Positions 21,798 through 36,292 of a stretch of 64,000 nt of DNA are shown piece after piece (within the stretch, counting starts at the first letter, position 1; every line of letters starts with the position of its first letter). This DNA comes from Auanema rhodensis (taxonomy: Eukaryota; Nematoda; Chromadorea; Rhabditida; Rhabditidae), in NCBI GenBank assembly GCA_964057225.1, contig OZ059897.1, forward strand, positions 3,720,001 to 3,784,000, read 5' to 3'. The translations under genes were made by a program, and so were the position numbers. Below the pieces are notes generated by a model. It was not told the origin of the DNA and made no database searches. It saw only the letters and a program-made list of their open reading frames with translations.

Positions 21798-24794
21798 CAA
21801 TGTTTTTGGAAGCAATGTTGAGTGTACATGGGAACTCAACATACACTAATGCATTATTTTTCAAACGATCATAACTAATTTTTGTATGGAGCGTTTCTCA
21901 ATGTAGTATAGTGCATTCGATGCGGATTTTTAAGCTGCGTTGATCTGTGTTATCAGATTTGCGCTAGCTTAAAAATGCACCGAGTAATCAACTGATATAG
22001 GTTCACACTTATATCCTCGATTTTCACCCTAAAGAATTAATTTTTTCGTTGAATAACATTGTCCATCGTCTTTGCCTTGAAAAAAGAAATCTAAAAACTC
22101 CTACTTTTTGTAAAATTATTTAGAAATTTTTCGGGAAAATTTTTGTCACAATGTTTTTGGAAGCAATGTTGAGTGTACATGGGAACTCAACACACACTAA
22201 TGCATTATTTTTCAAACGATCATAACTAATTTTTGTATAGAGCGTTTCTCAATGTAGTATAGTGCATTCGATGCGGATTTTTAAGCTGCGTTGATCTGTG
22301 TTATTAGATTTCAGTTAGCTTAAAAATGCACCGAGATATCAACTGATATATGTTCACACTTATATCCTCGATTTTCACCCTGAAGAAATGATTTTTTCGT
22401 TGAATAACATTGTCCATCGTCTTCGTCTTGAAAAAAGGAATCTAAAAACATCTACTTTTTGTGAAATTATTTAGAAATTTTTCGGGAAAATTTTTGTCAA
22501 AATGTTTTTGGAAGCAATGTTGAGTGTACTTGGGAACTCAACATACACTAATGCATTATTTTTCAAACGATCATAACTAATTTTTGTATAAAGCGTTTCT
22601 CAATGTAGTATAGTGCATTCGATGCGGATTTTTAAGCTGCGTTGATCTGTGTTATCAGATTTGAGTTAACTTAAAAATGCACCGAGTAATCAACTGATAT
22701 AGGTTCACACTTATATCCTCGATTTTCACCCTAAAGAATTAATTTTTTCGTTGAATAACATTGTCCATCGTCTTTGCCTTGAAAAAAGAAATCTAAAAAC
22801 TCCTACTTTTTGTAAAATTATTTAGAAATTTTTCGGGAAAATTTTTGTCAAAATGTTTTTGGAAGCAATGTTGAGTGTACATGGGAACTCAACATACACT
22901 AATGCATTATTTTTCAAACGATCATAACTAATTTTTGTATAGAGCGTTTCTTAATGTAGTATAGTGCATTCGATGCGGATTTTTAAGCTGCGTTGATCTG
23001 TGTTATCAGATTTGAGTTAGCTTAAAAATGCACCGAGATATCAACTGATATATGTTCACACTTATATCCTCGATTTTCACCCTGAAGAAATGATTTTTTC
23101 GTTGAATGACATTGTCCATCGTCTTCGTCTTGAAAAAAGGAATCTAAAAACTTCTACTTTTTGTGAAATTATTTAGAAATTTTTCGGGAAAATTTTTGTC
23201 AAAATGTTTTTGGAAGCAATGTTGAGTGTACATGGGAACTCAACATACACTAATGCATTATTTTTCAAACGATCATAACTTATTTTTGTATAGAGCGTTT
23301 CTCAATGTAGTATAGTGCATTCGATGCGGATTTTTAAGCTGCGTTGATCTGTGTTATCAGATTTGAGTTAACTTAAAAATGCACCGAGATATCAACTGAT
23401 ATATGTTCACACTTATATCCTCGATTTTCACCCTGAAGAAATGATTTTTTCGTTGAAAAACATTGTCCATCGTATTCGTTTTGAAAAAAGAAATCTAAAA
23501 ACATCTACTTTTTGTGAAATTATTTAGAAATTTTTCGGGAAAATTTTTGTCAAAATGTTTTTGGAAGCAATGTTGAGTGTATATGGGAACTCAACATACA
23601 CTAATGCATTATTTTTCAAACGATCATAACTAATTTTTGTATAGAGCGTTTCTCAATGTAGTATAGTGCATTCGATGCGGATTTTTAAGCTGCGTTGATC
23701 TGTGTTATTAGATTTCAGTTAGCTTAAAAATGCACCGAGATATCAACTGATATATGTTCACACTTATATCCTCGATTTTCACCCTGAAGAAATGATTTTT
23801 TCGTTGAATAACATTGTCCATCGTCTTCGTCTTGAAAAAAGGAATCTAAAAACTTCTACTTTTTGTGAAATTATTTAGAAATTTTTCGGGAAAATTTTTG
23901 TCAAAATGTTTTTGGAAGCAATGTTGAGTGTACTTGGGAACTCAACATACACTAATGCATTATTTTTCAAACGATCATAACTAATTTTTGTATAAAGCGT
24001 TTCTCAATGTAGTATAGTGCATTCGATGCGGATTTTTAAGCTGCGTTGATCTGTGTTATCAGATTTGAGTTAACTTAAAAATGCACCGAGATATCAACTG
24101 ATATATGTTCACACTTATATCCTCGATTTTCACCCTGAAGAAATGATTTTTTCGTTGAATGACATTGTCCATCGTCTTCGTCTTGAAAAAAGGAATCTAA
24201 AAACATCTACTTTTTGTGAAATTATTTAGAAATTTTTCGGGAAAATTTTTGTCAAAATGTTTTTGGAAGCAATGTTGAGTGTACATGGGAACTCAACATA
24301 CACTAATGCATTATTTTTCAAACGATCATAACTAATTTTTGTATAAAGCGTTTCTCAATGTAGTATAGTGCATTCGATGCGGATTTTTAAGCTGCGTTGA
24401 TCTGTGTTATCAGATTTGAGTTAACTTAAAAATGCACCGAGTAATCAACTGATATAGGTTCACACTTATATCCTCGATTTTCACCCTAAAGAATTAATTT
24501 TTTCGTTGAATAACATTGTCCATCGTCTTTGCCTTGAAAAAAGAAATCTAAAAACTCCTACTTTTTGTAAAATTATTTAGAAATTTTTCGGGAAAATTTT
24601 TGTCAAAATGTTTTTGGAAGCAATGTTGAGTGTACATGGGAACTCAACATACAATAATGCATTATTTTTCAAACGATCATAACTAATTTTTGTATAGAGC
24701 GTTTCTTAATGTAGTATAGTGCATTCGATGCGGATTTTTAAGCTGCGTTGATCTGTGTTATCAGATTTGAGTTAGCTTAAAAATGCACCGAGAT
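21798..24794 (+). repeat. Satellite units copied at mixed 4- and 5-unit offsets
   Basis: The GTACTTGGG unit with TATAAAGC appears near 19369, 22527 and 23931 (last two 1404 bp apart), and TTATTAGATTTCAG near 22311 and 23705 shows the same 4-unit offset. The CCCTAAAGAATT unit near 22729 and 24484, GAATGAC and AACTTCTAC show a 5-unit, 1755 bp offset. Two copying registers are therefore interleaved. Rare private changes are CAACACAC near 22190 and ACAATAATGC near 24651. Confidence 0.7.
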
Positions 24795-27700
24795 ATCAAC
24801 TGATATATGTTCACACTTATATCCTCGATTTTCACCCTGAAGAAATGATTTTTTCGTTGAATGACATTGTCCATCGTCTTCGTCTTGAAAAAAGGAATCT
24901 AAAAACTTCTACTTTTTGTGAAATTATTTAGAAATTTTTCGGGAAAATTTTTGTCAAAATGTTTTTGGAAGCAATGTTGAGTGTACATGGGAACTCAACA
25001 TACACTAATGCATTATTTTTCAAACGATCATAACTAATTTTTGTATAGAGCGTTTCTCAATGTAGTATAGTGCATTCGATGCGGATTTTTAAGCTGCGTT
25101 GATCTGTGTTATCAGATTTGAGTTAACTTAAAAATGCACCGAGATATCAACTGATATATGTTCACACTTATATCCTCGATTTTCACCCTGAAGAAATGAT
25201 TTTTTCGTTGAAAAACATTGTCCATCGTATTCGTTTTGAAGAAAGAAATCTAAAAACATCTACTTTTTGTGAAATTATTTAGAAATTTTTCGGGAAAATT
25301 TTTGTCAAAATGTTTTTGGAAGCAATGTTGAGTGTACATGGGAACTCAACATACACTAATGCATTATTTTTCAAACGATCATAACTAATTTTTGTATAGA
25401 GCGTTTCTCATTGTAGTATAGTGCATTCGATGCGGATTTTCAAGCTGCGTCGATCTGTGTTATCAGATTTGAGTTAACTTAAAAATGCACCGAGATATCA
25501 ACTGATATAGGTTCACACTTGTATCCTCGATTTTCACCCTGAAGAAATGATTTTTTCGTTGAAAAACATTGTCCATCGTATTCGTCTTGAAAAAAGGAAT
25601 CTAAAAACATCTACTTTTTGTGAAATTATTTAGAAATTTTTCGGGAAAATTTTTGTCAAAATGTTTTTGGAAGCAATGTTGAGTGTACATGGGAACTCAA
25701 CATACACTAATGCATTATTTTTCAAACGATCATAACTAATTTTTGTATAGAGCGTTTCTCATTGTAGTATAGTGCATTCGATGCGGATTTTTAAGCTGCG
25801 TTGATCTGTGTTATCAGATTTGAGTTAACTTAAAAATGCACCGAGATATCAACTGATATAGGTTCACACATATATCCTCGATTTTCACCCTGAAGAAATG
25901 ATTTTTTCGTTGAAAAACATTGTCCATCGTCTTCGTCTTGAAAAAAGAAATCTAAAAACATCTACTTTCTGTGAAATTATTCAGAAATTTTTCGGGAAAA
26001 TTTTTGTCAAAATGTTTTTGGAAGCAATGTTGAGTGTACATGGGAACTCAACATACACTAATGCATTATTTTTCAAACGATCATAACTAATTTTTGTATA
26101 GAGCGTTTCTCAATGTAGTATAGTGCATTCGATGCGGATTTTTAAGCTGCGTTGATCTGTGTTATCAGATTTGAGTTAGCTTAAAAATGCACCGAGATAT
26201 CAACTGATATTTGTTCACACTTATATCCTCGATTTTCACCCTGAAGAATTAATTTTTTCGTTGAATAACATTGTCCATCGTCTTTGCCTTGAAAAAAGAA
26301 ATCTAAAAACTCCTACTTTTTGTGAAATTGTTTAGAAATTTTTCGGGAAAATTTTTGTCACAATGTTTTTGGAAGCAATGTTGAGTGTACATGGGAACTC
26401 AGCATACACTAATGCATTATTTTTCAAACGATCATAACTAATCTTTGTATAGAGCGTTTCTCAATGTAGTATAGTGCATTCGATGCGGATTTTTAAGCTG
26501 CGTTGATCTGTGTTATCAGATTTGCGCTAGCTTAAAAATGCACCGAGATATCAACTGATATATGTTCACACTTATATCCTCGATTTTCACCCTGAAGAAA
26601 TGATTTTTTCGTTGAATAACATTGTCATTTGTCTTCGTCTTGAAAAAAGGAATCTAAAAACATCTACTTGTTGTGAAATTATTTAGAAATTTTTCGGGAA
26701 AATTTTTGTCAAAATGTTTTTGGAAGCAATGTTGAGTGTACATGGGAACTCAACATACACTAATGCATTATTTTTCAAACGATCATAACTAATTTTTGTA
26801 TAGAGCGTTTCTCATTGTAGTATAGTGCATTCGATGCGGATTTTTAAGCTGCGTTGATCTGTGTTATCAGATTTGCGCTAGCTTAAAAATGCACCGAGTA
26901 ATCAACTGATATAGGTTCACACTTATATCCTCGATTTTCACCCTGAAGAATTAATTTTTTCGTTGAATAACATTGTCCATCGTCTTCGCCTTGAAAAAAG
27001 AAATCCAAAAACTCCTACTTTTTGTGAAATTATTTAGAAATTTTTCGGGAAAATTTTTGTCACAATGTTTTTGGAAGCAATGTTGAGTGTACATGGGAAC
27101 TCAGCATACACTAATGCATTATTTTTCAAACGATCATAACTAATTTTTGTATAGAGCGTTTCTCAATGTAGTATAGTGCATTCGATGCGGATTTTTAAGC
27201 TGCGTTGATCTGTGTTATCAGATTTGCGCTAGCTTAAAAATGCACCGAGTAATCAACTGATATATGTTCACACTTATATCCTCGATTTTCACCCTGAAGA
27301 AATGATTTTTTCGTTGAATGACATTGTCCATCGTCTTCGTCTTGAAAAAAGGAATCTAAAAACTTCTACTTTTTGTGAAATTATTTAGAAATTTTTCGGG
27401 AAAATTTTTGTCAAAATGTTTTTGGAAGCAATGTTGAGTGTACATGGGAACTCAACATACACTAATGCATTATTTTTCAAACGATCATAACTAATTTTTG
27501 TATAGAGCGTTTCTCAATGTAGTATAGTGCATTCGATGCGGATTTTTAAGCTGCGTTGATCTGTGTTATCAGATTTGAGTTAACTTAAAAATGCACCGAG
27601 ATATCAACTGATATATGTTCACACTTATATCCTCGATTTTCACCCTGAAGAAATGATTTTTTCGTTGAAAAACATTGTCCATCGTATTCGTTTTGAAAAA

Positions 27701-29628
27701 AGAAATCTAAAAACATCTACTTTTTGTGAAATTATTTAGAAATTTTTCGGGAAAATTTTTGTCAAAATGTTTTTGGAAGCAATGTTGAGTGTACATGGGA
27801 ACTCAACATACACTAATGCATTATTTTTCAAACGATCATAACTAATTTTTGTATAGAGCGTTTCTCATTGTAGTATAGTGCATTCGATGCGGATTTTCAA
27901 GCTGCGTCGATCTGTGTTATCAGATTTGAGTTAACTTAAAAATGCACCGAGATATCAACTGATATAGGTTCACACTTGTATCCTCGATTTTCACCCTGAA
28001 GAAATGATTTTTTCGTTGAAAAACATTGTCCATCGTATTCGTCTTGAAAAAAGGAATCTAAAAACATCTACTTTTTGTGAAATTATTTAGAAATTTTTCG
28101 GGAAAATTTTTGTCAAAATGTTTTTGGAAGCAATGTTGAGTGTACATGGGAACTCAACATACACTAATGCATTATTTTTCAAACGATCATAACTAATTTT
28201 TGTATAGAGCGTTTCTCATTGTAGTATAGTGCATTCGATGCGGATTTTTAAGCTGCGTTGATCTGTGTTATCAGATTTGAGTTAACTTAAAAATGCACCG
28301 AGATATCAACTGATATAGGTTCACACATATATCCTCGATTTTCACCCTGAAGAAATGATTTTTTCGTTGAAAAACATTGTCCATCGTCTTCGTCTTGAAA
28401 AAAGAAATCTAAAAACATCTACTTTCTGTGAAATTATTCAGAAATTTTTCGGGAAAATTTTTGTCAAAATGTTTTTGGAAGCAATGTTGAGTGTACATGG
28501 GAACTCAACATACACTAATGCATTATTTTTCAAACGATCATAACTAATTTTTGTATAGAGCGTTTCTCAATGTAGTATAGTGCATTCGATGCGGATTTTT
28601 AAGCTGCGTTGATCTGTGTTATCAGATTTGAGTTAGCTTAAAAATGCACCGAGATATCAACTGATATTTGTTCACACTTATATCCTCGATTTTCACCCTG
28701 AAGAATTAATTTTTTCGTTGAATAACATTGTCCATCGTCTTTGCCTTGAAAAAAGAAATCTAAAAACTCCTACTTTTTGTGAAATTGTTTAGAAATTTTT
28801 CGGGAAAATTTTTGTCACAATGTTTTTGGAAGCAATGTTGAGTGTACATGGGAACTCAGCATACACTAATGCATTATTTTTCAAACGATCATAACTAATC
28901 TTTGTATAGAGCGTTTCTCAATGTAGTATAGTGCATTCGATGCGGATTTTTAAGCTGCGTTGATCTGTGTTATCAGATTTGCGCTAGCTTAAAAATGCAC
29001 CGAGATATCAACTGATATATGTTCACACTTATATCCTCGATTTTCACCCTGAAGAAATGATTTTTTCGTTGAATAACATTGTCATTTGTCTTCGTCTTGA
29101 AAAAAGGAATCTAAAAACATCTACTTGTTGTGAAATTATTTAGAAATTTTTCGGGAAAATTTTTGTCAAAATGTTTTTGGAAGCAATGTTGAGTGTACAT
29201 GGGAACTCAACATACACTAATGCATTATTTTTCAAACGATCATAACTAATTTTTGTATAGAGCGTTTCTCATTGTAGTATAGTGCATTCGATGCGGATTT
29301 TTAAGCTGCGTTGATCTGTGTTATCAGATTTGCGCTAGCTTAAAAATGCACCGAGTAATCAACTGATATAGGTTCACACTTATATCCTCGATTTTCACCC
29401 TGAAGAATTAATTTTTTCGTTGAATAACATTGTCCATCGTCTTCGCCTTGAAAAAAGAAATCCAAAAACTCCTACTTTTTGTGAAATTATTTAGAAATTT
29501 TTCGGGAAAATTTTTGTCACAATGTTTTTGGAAGCAATGTTGAGTGTACATGGGAACTCAGCATACACTAATGCATTATTTTTCAAACGATCATAACTAA
29601 TTTTTGTATAGAGCGTTTCTCAATGTAG
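24795..29628 (+). repeat. Second 7-unit HOR, 2457 bp, two near-identical copies
   Basis: Bases 24795-27171 match 27252-29628 with one visible difference (25241 G against 27698 A). Shared rare alleles include AACTTCTAC, CTGCGTCGATC (25445, 27902), CTACTTTCTG, GATATTTGTTC, AAATTGTTTAG (26327, 28784), CTACTTGTTG (26665, 29122) and CTTCGCCTTG. All seven units stay at 351 bp. Matching stops at GTAGCATAG (29629). It is younger than, or better homogenised than, the blocks to its left. Confidence 0.9.
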
Positions 29629-29974
29629 CATAGTGCATTCGATGCGGATTTTTATGCTGCGTTGATCTGTGTTATCAGATTTCAGTTAGCTTAAAAATGC
29701 ACCGAGATATCAACTGAGATATGTTCACACTTATATCCTCGATTTTCACCCTGAAGAAATGATTTTTTCGTTGAATAACATTGTCCATCGTCTTCGTCTT
29801 GGAAAAAGAAATCTAAAAACATCTACTTTTTGTGAAATTATTTAGAAATTTTTCGGGAAAATTTTTGTCAAAATGTTTTTGGAAGCAATGTTGAGTGTAC
29901 ATGGGAACTCAACATACACTAATGCATTATTTTTCAAACGATCATAACTAATTTTTGTATAGAGCGTTTCTCAT

Positions 29975-32900
29975 TGTAGTATAGTGCATTCGATGCGGAT
30001 TTTTAAGCTGCGTTGATCTGTGTTATCAGATTTGAGTTAACTTAAAAATGCACCGAGATATCAACTGATATAGGTTCACACATATATCCTCGATTTTCAC
30101 CCTGAAGAAATGATTTTTTCGTTGAAAAACATTGTCCATCGTCTTCGTCTTGAAAAAAGGAATCTAAAAACATCTACTTTTTGTGAAATTATTTAGAAAT
30201 TTTTCGGGAAAATTTTTGTCAAAATGTTTTTGGAAGCAATGTTGAGTGTACATGGGAACTCAACATACACTAATGCATTATTTTTCAAACGATCATAACT
30301 AATTTTTGTATAGAGCGTTTCTCATTGTAGTATAGTGCATTCGATGCGGATTTTTAAGCTGCGTTGATCTGTGTTATCAGATTTGAGTTAACTTAAAAAT
30401 GCACCGAGATATCAACTGATATAGGTTCACACATATATCCTCGATTTTCACCCTGAAGAAATGATTTTTTCGTTGAAAAACATTGTCCATCGTCTTCGTC
30501 TTGAAAAAAGGAATCTAAAAACATCTACTTTTTGTGAAATTATTCAGAAATTTTTCGGGAAAATTTTTGTCAAAATGTTTTTGGAAGCAATGTTGAGTGT
30601 ACATGGGAACTCAACATACACTAATGCATTATTTTTCAAACGATCATAACTTATTTTTGTATAGAGCGTTTCTCAATGTAGTATAGTGCATTCGATGCGG
30701 ATTTTTAAGTTGCGTTGATCTGTGTTATCCGATTTGAGCTAGCTTGAAAATGTACCGAGATATCAACTGATATATGTTCACACTTATATCCTCGATTTTC
30801 ACCCTGAAGAATTTATTTTTTCGTTGAATAACATTGTCCATTGTCTTCGCCTTGAAAGAAGGAATCTAAAAACATCTACTTTTTGTGAAATTATTCAGAA
30901 ATTTTTTGGGAAAATTTTTGTCAAAATGTTTTTGGAAGCAATGTTGAGTGTACATGGGAACTCAGCATACACTAATGCATTATTTTTCAAACGATAATAA
31001 CAAATTTTTGTATAGAGCGTTTCTTAATGTAGTATAGTGCATTCGATGCGGATTTTTAAGTTGCGTTGATCTGTGTTATCAGATTTGAGTTAGCTTAAAA
31101 ATGCACCGAGATATCAACTGATATATGTTCACACTTATATCCTCGATTTTCACCCTGAAGAAATGATTTTTTCGTTGAATAACAATGTCCATCATCTTCG
31201 TCTTGAAAAAAGGAATCTAAAAACATCTACTTTTTGTGAAATTATTTAGAAATTTTTCGGGAAAATTTTTGTCAAAATGTTTTTGGAAGCAATGTTGAGT
31301 GTACATGGGAACTCAACATACACTAATGCATTATTTTTCAAACGATCATAACTAATTTTTGTATGGAGCGTTTCTCAATGTAGTATAGTGCATTCAATGC
31401 GGATTTTTAAGCTGCGTTGATCTGTGTTATCAGATTTGCGCTAGCTTAAAAATGCACCGAGTAATCAACTGATATAGGTTCACACTTATATCCTCGATTT
31501 TCACCCTGAAGAATTAATTTTTTCGTTGAATAACATTGTCCATCGTCTTTGCCTTGAGAAAAGAAATCTAAAAACTCCTACTTTTTGTAAAATTATTTAG
31601 AAATTTTTCGGGAAAATTTTTGTCACAATGTTTTTGGAAGCAATGTTGAGTGTACATGGGAACTCAACATACACTAATGCATTATTTTTCAAACGATCAT
31701 AACTAATTTTTGTATAGAGCGTTTCTTAATGTAGTATAGTGCATTCGATGCGGTTTTGTAAGCTGCGTTGATCTGTGTTATCAGATTTGAGTTAGCTTAA
31801 AAATGCACCGAGATATCAACTGATATATGTTCACACTTATATCCTCGATTTTCACCCTGAAGAAATGATTTTTTCGTTGAAAAACATTGTCCTTCGTATT
31901 CGTCTTGAAAAAAGAAATCTAAAAACATCTACTTTTTGTGAAATTATTTAGAAATTTTTCGGGAAAATTTTTGTCAAAATGTTTTTGGAAGCAATGTTGA
32001 GTGTACATGGGAACTCAACATACACTAATGCATTATTTTTCAAACGATCATAACTAATTTTTGTATAGAGCGTTTCTCATTGTAGTATAGTGCATTCGAT
32101 GCGGATTTTCAAGCTGCGTTGATCTGTGTTATCAGATTTGAGTTAACTTAAAAATGCACCGAGATATCAACTGATATAGGTTCACACTTGTATCCTCGAT
32201 TTTCACCCTGAAGAAATGATTTTTTCGTTGAAAAACATTGTCCATCGTATTCGTCTTGAAAAAAGGAATCTAAAAACATCTACTTTTTGTGAAATTATTT
32301 AGAAATTTTTCGGGAAAATTTTTGTCAAAATGTTTTTGGAAGCAATGTTGAGTGTACAGGGGAACTCAACATACACTAATGCATTATTTTTCAAACGATC
32401 ATAACTAATTTTTGTATAGAGCGTTTCTCAATGTAGTATAGTGCATTCGATGCGGATTTTTAAGCTGCGTTGATCTGTGTTATCAGATTTGAGTTAACTT
32501 AAAAATGCACCGAGATATCAACTGATATAGGTTCACACTTATATCCTCGATTTTCACCCTGAAGAAATGATTTTTTCGTTGAATAACATTGTCCATCGTC
32601 TTCGTCTTAAAAAAAAGAATCTAAAAACATCTACTTTTTGTGAAATTATTTAGAAATTTTTCGGGAAAATTTTTGTCAAAATGTTTTTGGAAGCAATGTT
32701 GAGTGTACATGGGAACTCAACATACACTAATGCATTATTTTTCAAACGATCATAACTAATTTTTGTATAGAGCGTTTCTCAATGTAGTATAGTGCATTCG
32801 ATGCGGATTTCTAAGCTGCGTTGATCTGTGTTATCAGATTTGAGTTAGCTTAAAAATGCACCGAGATATCAACTGATATATGTTCACACTTATATCCTCG

Positions 32901-33133
32901 ATTTTCACCCTGAAGAAATGATTTTTTCGTTGAATAACATTGTCCATCGTCTTCGTCTTAAAAAAAGGAATCTAAAAACATCTACTTTTTGTGAAATTAT
33001 TTAGAAATTTTTCGGGAAAATTTTTGTCAAAATGTTTTTGGAAGCAATGTTGAGTGTACATGGGAACTCAACATACACTAATGCATTATTTTTCAAACGA
33101 TCATAACTAATTTTTGTATGGAGCGTTTCCCAA
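29975..33133 (+). repeat. 9-unit HOR, copy 1
   Basis: Unit order is shown by AACTTATTTTT (30648), TTATCCGATT with GAGCTAGCTTGAAAATG (about 30726-30750), GAATTTATTTTTTC (30808), CTTGAAAGAAGG, AATTTTTTGGG (30899), GATAATAACAAAT (30995), AACAATGTCC, ATTCAATGC (31394), CTTGAGAAAAG, GCGGTTTTGTAAG (31752), GTCCTTCGTATTC, GTACAGGGGAAC (32354), CTTAAAAAAAAG, GATTTCTAAG (32806) and GTTTCCCAATG. Confidence 0.93.
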
Positions 33134-36100
33134 TGTAGTATAGTGCATTCGATGCGGATTTTTAAGCTGCGTTGATCTGTGTTATCAGATTTGAGTTAAC
33201 TTAAAAATGCACCGAGATATCAACTGATATAGGTTCACACATATATCCTCGATTTTCACCCTGAAGAAATGATTTTTTCGTTGAAAAACATTGTCCATCG
33301 TCTTCGTCTTGAAAAAAGGAATCTAAAAACATCTACTTTTTGTGAAATTATTTAGAAATTTTTCGGGAAAATTTTTGTCAAAATGTTTTTGGAAGCAATG
33401 TTGAGTGTACATGGGAACTCAACATACACTAATGCATTATTTTTCAAACGATCATAACTAATTTTTGTATAGAGCGTTTCTCATTGTAGTATAGTGCATT
33501 CGATGCGGATTTTTAAGCTGCGTTGATCTGTGTTATCAGATTTGAGTTAACTTAAAAATGCACCGAGATATCAACTGATATAGGTTCACACATATATCCT
33601 CGATTTTCACCCTGAAGAAATGATTTTTTCGTTGAAAAACATTGTCCATCGTCTTCGTCTTGAAAAAAGGAATCTAAAAACATCTACTTTTTGTGAAATT
33701 ATTCAGAAATTTTTCGGGAAAATTTTTGTCAAAATGTTTTTGGAAGCAATGTTGAGTGTACATGGGAACTCAACATACACTAATGCATTATTTTTCAAAC
33801 GATCATAACTTATTTTTGTATAGAGCGTTTCTCAATGTAGTATAGTGCATTCGATGCGGATTTTTAAGTTGCGTTGATCTGTGTTATCCGATTTGAGCTA
33901 GCTTGAAAATGTACCGAGATATCAACTGATATATGTTCACACTTATATCCTCGATTTTCACCCTGAAGAATTTATTTTTTCGTTGAATAACATTGTCCAT
34001 TGTCTTCGCCTTGAAAGAAGGAATCTAAAAACATCTACTTTTTGTGAAATTATTCAGAAATTTTTTGGGAAAATTTTTGTCAAAATGTTTTTGGAAGCAA
34101 TGTTGAGTGTACATGGGAACTCAGCATACACTAATGCATTATTTTTCAAACGATAATAACAAATTTTTGTATAGAGCGTTTCTTAATGTAGTATAGTGCA
34201 TTCGATGCGGATTTTTAAGTTGCGTTGATCTGTGTTATCAGATTTGAGTTAGCTTAAAAATGCACCGAGATATCAACTGATATATGTTCACACTTATATC
34301 CTCGATTTTCACCCTGAAGAAATGATTTTTTCGTTGAATAACAATGTCCATCATCTTCGTCTTGAAAAAAGGAATCTAAAAACATCTACTTTTTGTGAAA
34401 TTATTTAGAAATTTTTCGGGAAAATTTTTGTCAAAATGTTTTTGGAAGCAATGTTGAGTGTACATGGGAACTCAACATACACTAATGCATTATTTTTCAA
34501 ACGATCATAACTAATTTTTGTATGGAGCGTTTCTCAATGTAGTATAGTGCATTCAATGCGGATTTTTAAGCTGCGTTGATCTGTGTTATCAGATTTGCGC
34601 TAGCTTAAAAATGCACCGAGTAATCAACTGATATAGGTTCACACTTATATCCTCGATTTTCACCCTGAAGAATTAATTTTTTCGTTGAATAACATTGTCC
34701 ATCGTCTTTGCCTTGAGAAAAGAAATCTAAAAACTCCTACTTTTTGTAAAATTATTTAGAAATTTTTCGGGAAAATTTTTGTCACAATGTTTTTGGAAGC
34801 AATGTTGAGTGTACATGGGAACTCAACATACACTAATGCATTATTTTTCAAACGATCATAACTAATTTTTGTATAGAGCGTTTCTTAATGTAGTATAGTG
34901 CATTCGATGCGGTTTTGTAAGCTGCGTTGATCTGTGTTATCAGATTTGAGTTAGCTTAAAAATGCACCGAGATATCAACTGATATATGTTCACACTTATA
35001 TCCTCGATTTTCACCCTGAAGAAATGATTTTTTCGTTGAAAAACATTGTCCTTCGTATTCGTCTTGAAAAAAGAAATCTAAAAACATCTACTTTTTGTGA
35101 AATTATTTAGAAATTTTTCGGGAAAATTTTTGTCAAAATGTTTTTGGAAGCAATGTTGAGTGTACATGGGAACTCAACATACACTAATGCATTATTTTTC
35201 AAACGATCATAACTAATTTTTGTATAGAGCGTTTCTCATTGTAGTATAGTGCATTCGATGCGGATTTTCAAGCTGCGTTGATCTGTGTTATCAGATTTGA
35301 GTTAACTTAAAAATGCACCGAGATATCAACTGATATAGGTTCACACTTGTATCCTCGATTTTCACCCTGAAGAAATGATTTTTTCGTTGAAAAACATTGT
35401 CCATCGTATTCGTCTTGAAAAAAGGAATCTAAAAACATCTACTTTTTGTGAAATTATTTAGAAATTTTTCGGGAAAATTTTTGTCAAAATGTTTTTGGAA
35501 GCAATGTTGAGTGTACAGGGGAACTCAACATACACTAATGCATTATTTTTCAAACGATCATAACTAATTTTTGTATAGAGCGTTTCTCAATGTAGTATAG
35601 TGCATTCGATGCGGATTTTTAAGCTGCGTTGATCTGTGTTATCAGATTTGAGTTAACTTAAAAATGCACCGAGATATCAACTGATATAGGTTCACACTTA
35701 TATCCTCGATTTTCACCCTGAAGAAATGATTTTTTCGTTGAATAACATTGTCCATCGTCTTCGTCTTAAAAAAAAGAATCTAAAAACATCTACTTTTTGT
35801 GAAATTATTTAGAAATTTTTCGGGAAAATTTTTGTCAAAATGTTTTTGGAAGCAATGTTGAGTGTACATGGGAACTCAACATACACTAATGCATTATTTT
35901 TCAAACGATCATAACTAATTTTTGTATAGAGCGTTTCTCAATGTAGTATAGTGCATTCGATGCGGATTTCTAAGCTGCGTTGATCTGTGTTATCAGATTT
36001 GAGTTAGCTTAAAAATGCACCGAGATATCAACTGATATATGTTCACACTTATATCCTCGATTTTCACCCTGAAGAAATGATTTTTTCGTTGAATAACATT

Positions 36101-36292
36101 GTCCATCGTCTTCGTCTTAAAAAAAGGAATCTAAAAACATCTACTTTTTGTGAAATTATTTAGAAATTTTTCGGGAAAATTTTTGTCAAAATGTTTTTGG
36201 AAGCAATGTTGAGTGTACATGGGAACTCAACATACACTAATGCATTATTTTTCAAACGATCATAACTAATTTTTGTATGGAGCGTTTCCCAA
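33134..36292 (+). repeat. 9-unit HOR, copy 2
   Basis: All the markers of copy 1 recur 3159 bp later in the same order, with no difference seen by eye. Such identity implies very recent duplication, ongoing conversion, or an assembly that collapsed or duplicated reads. Confidence 0.93.
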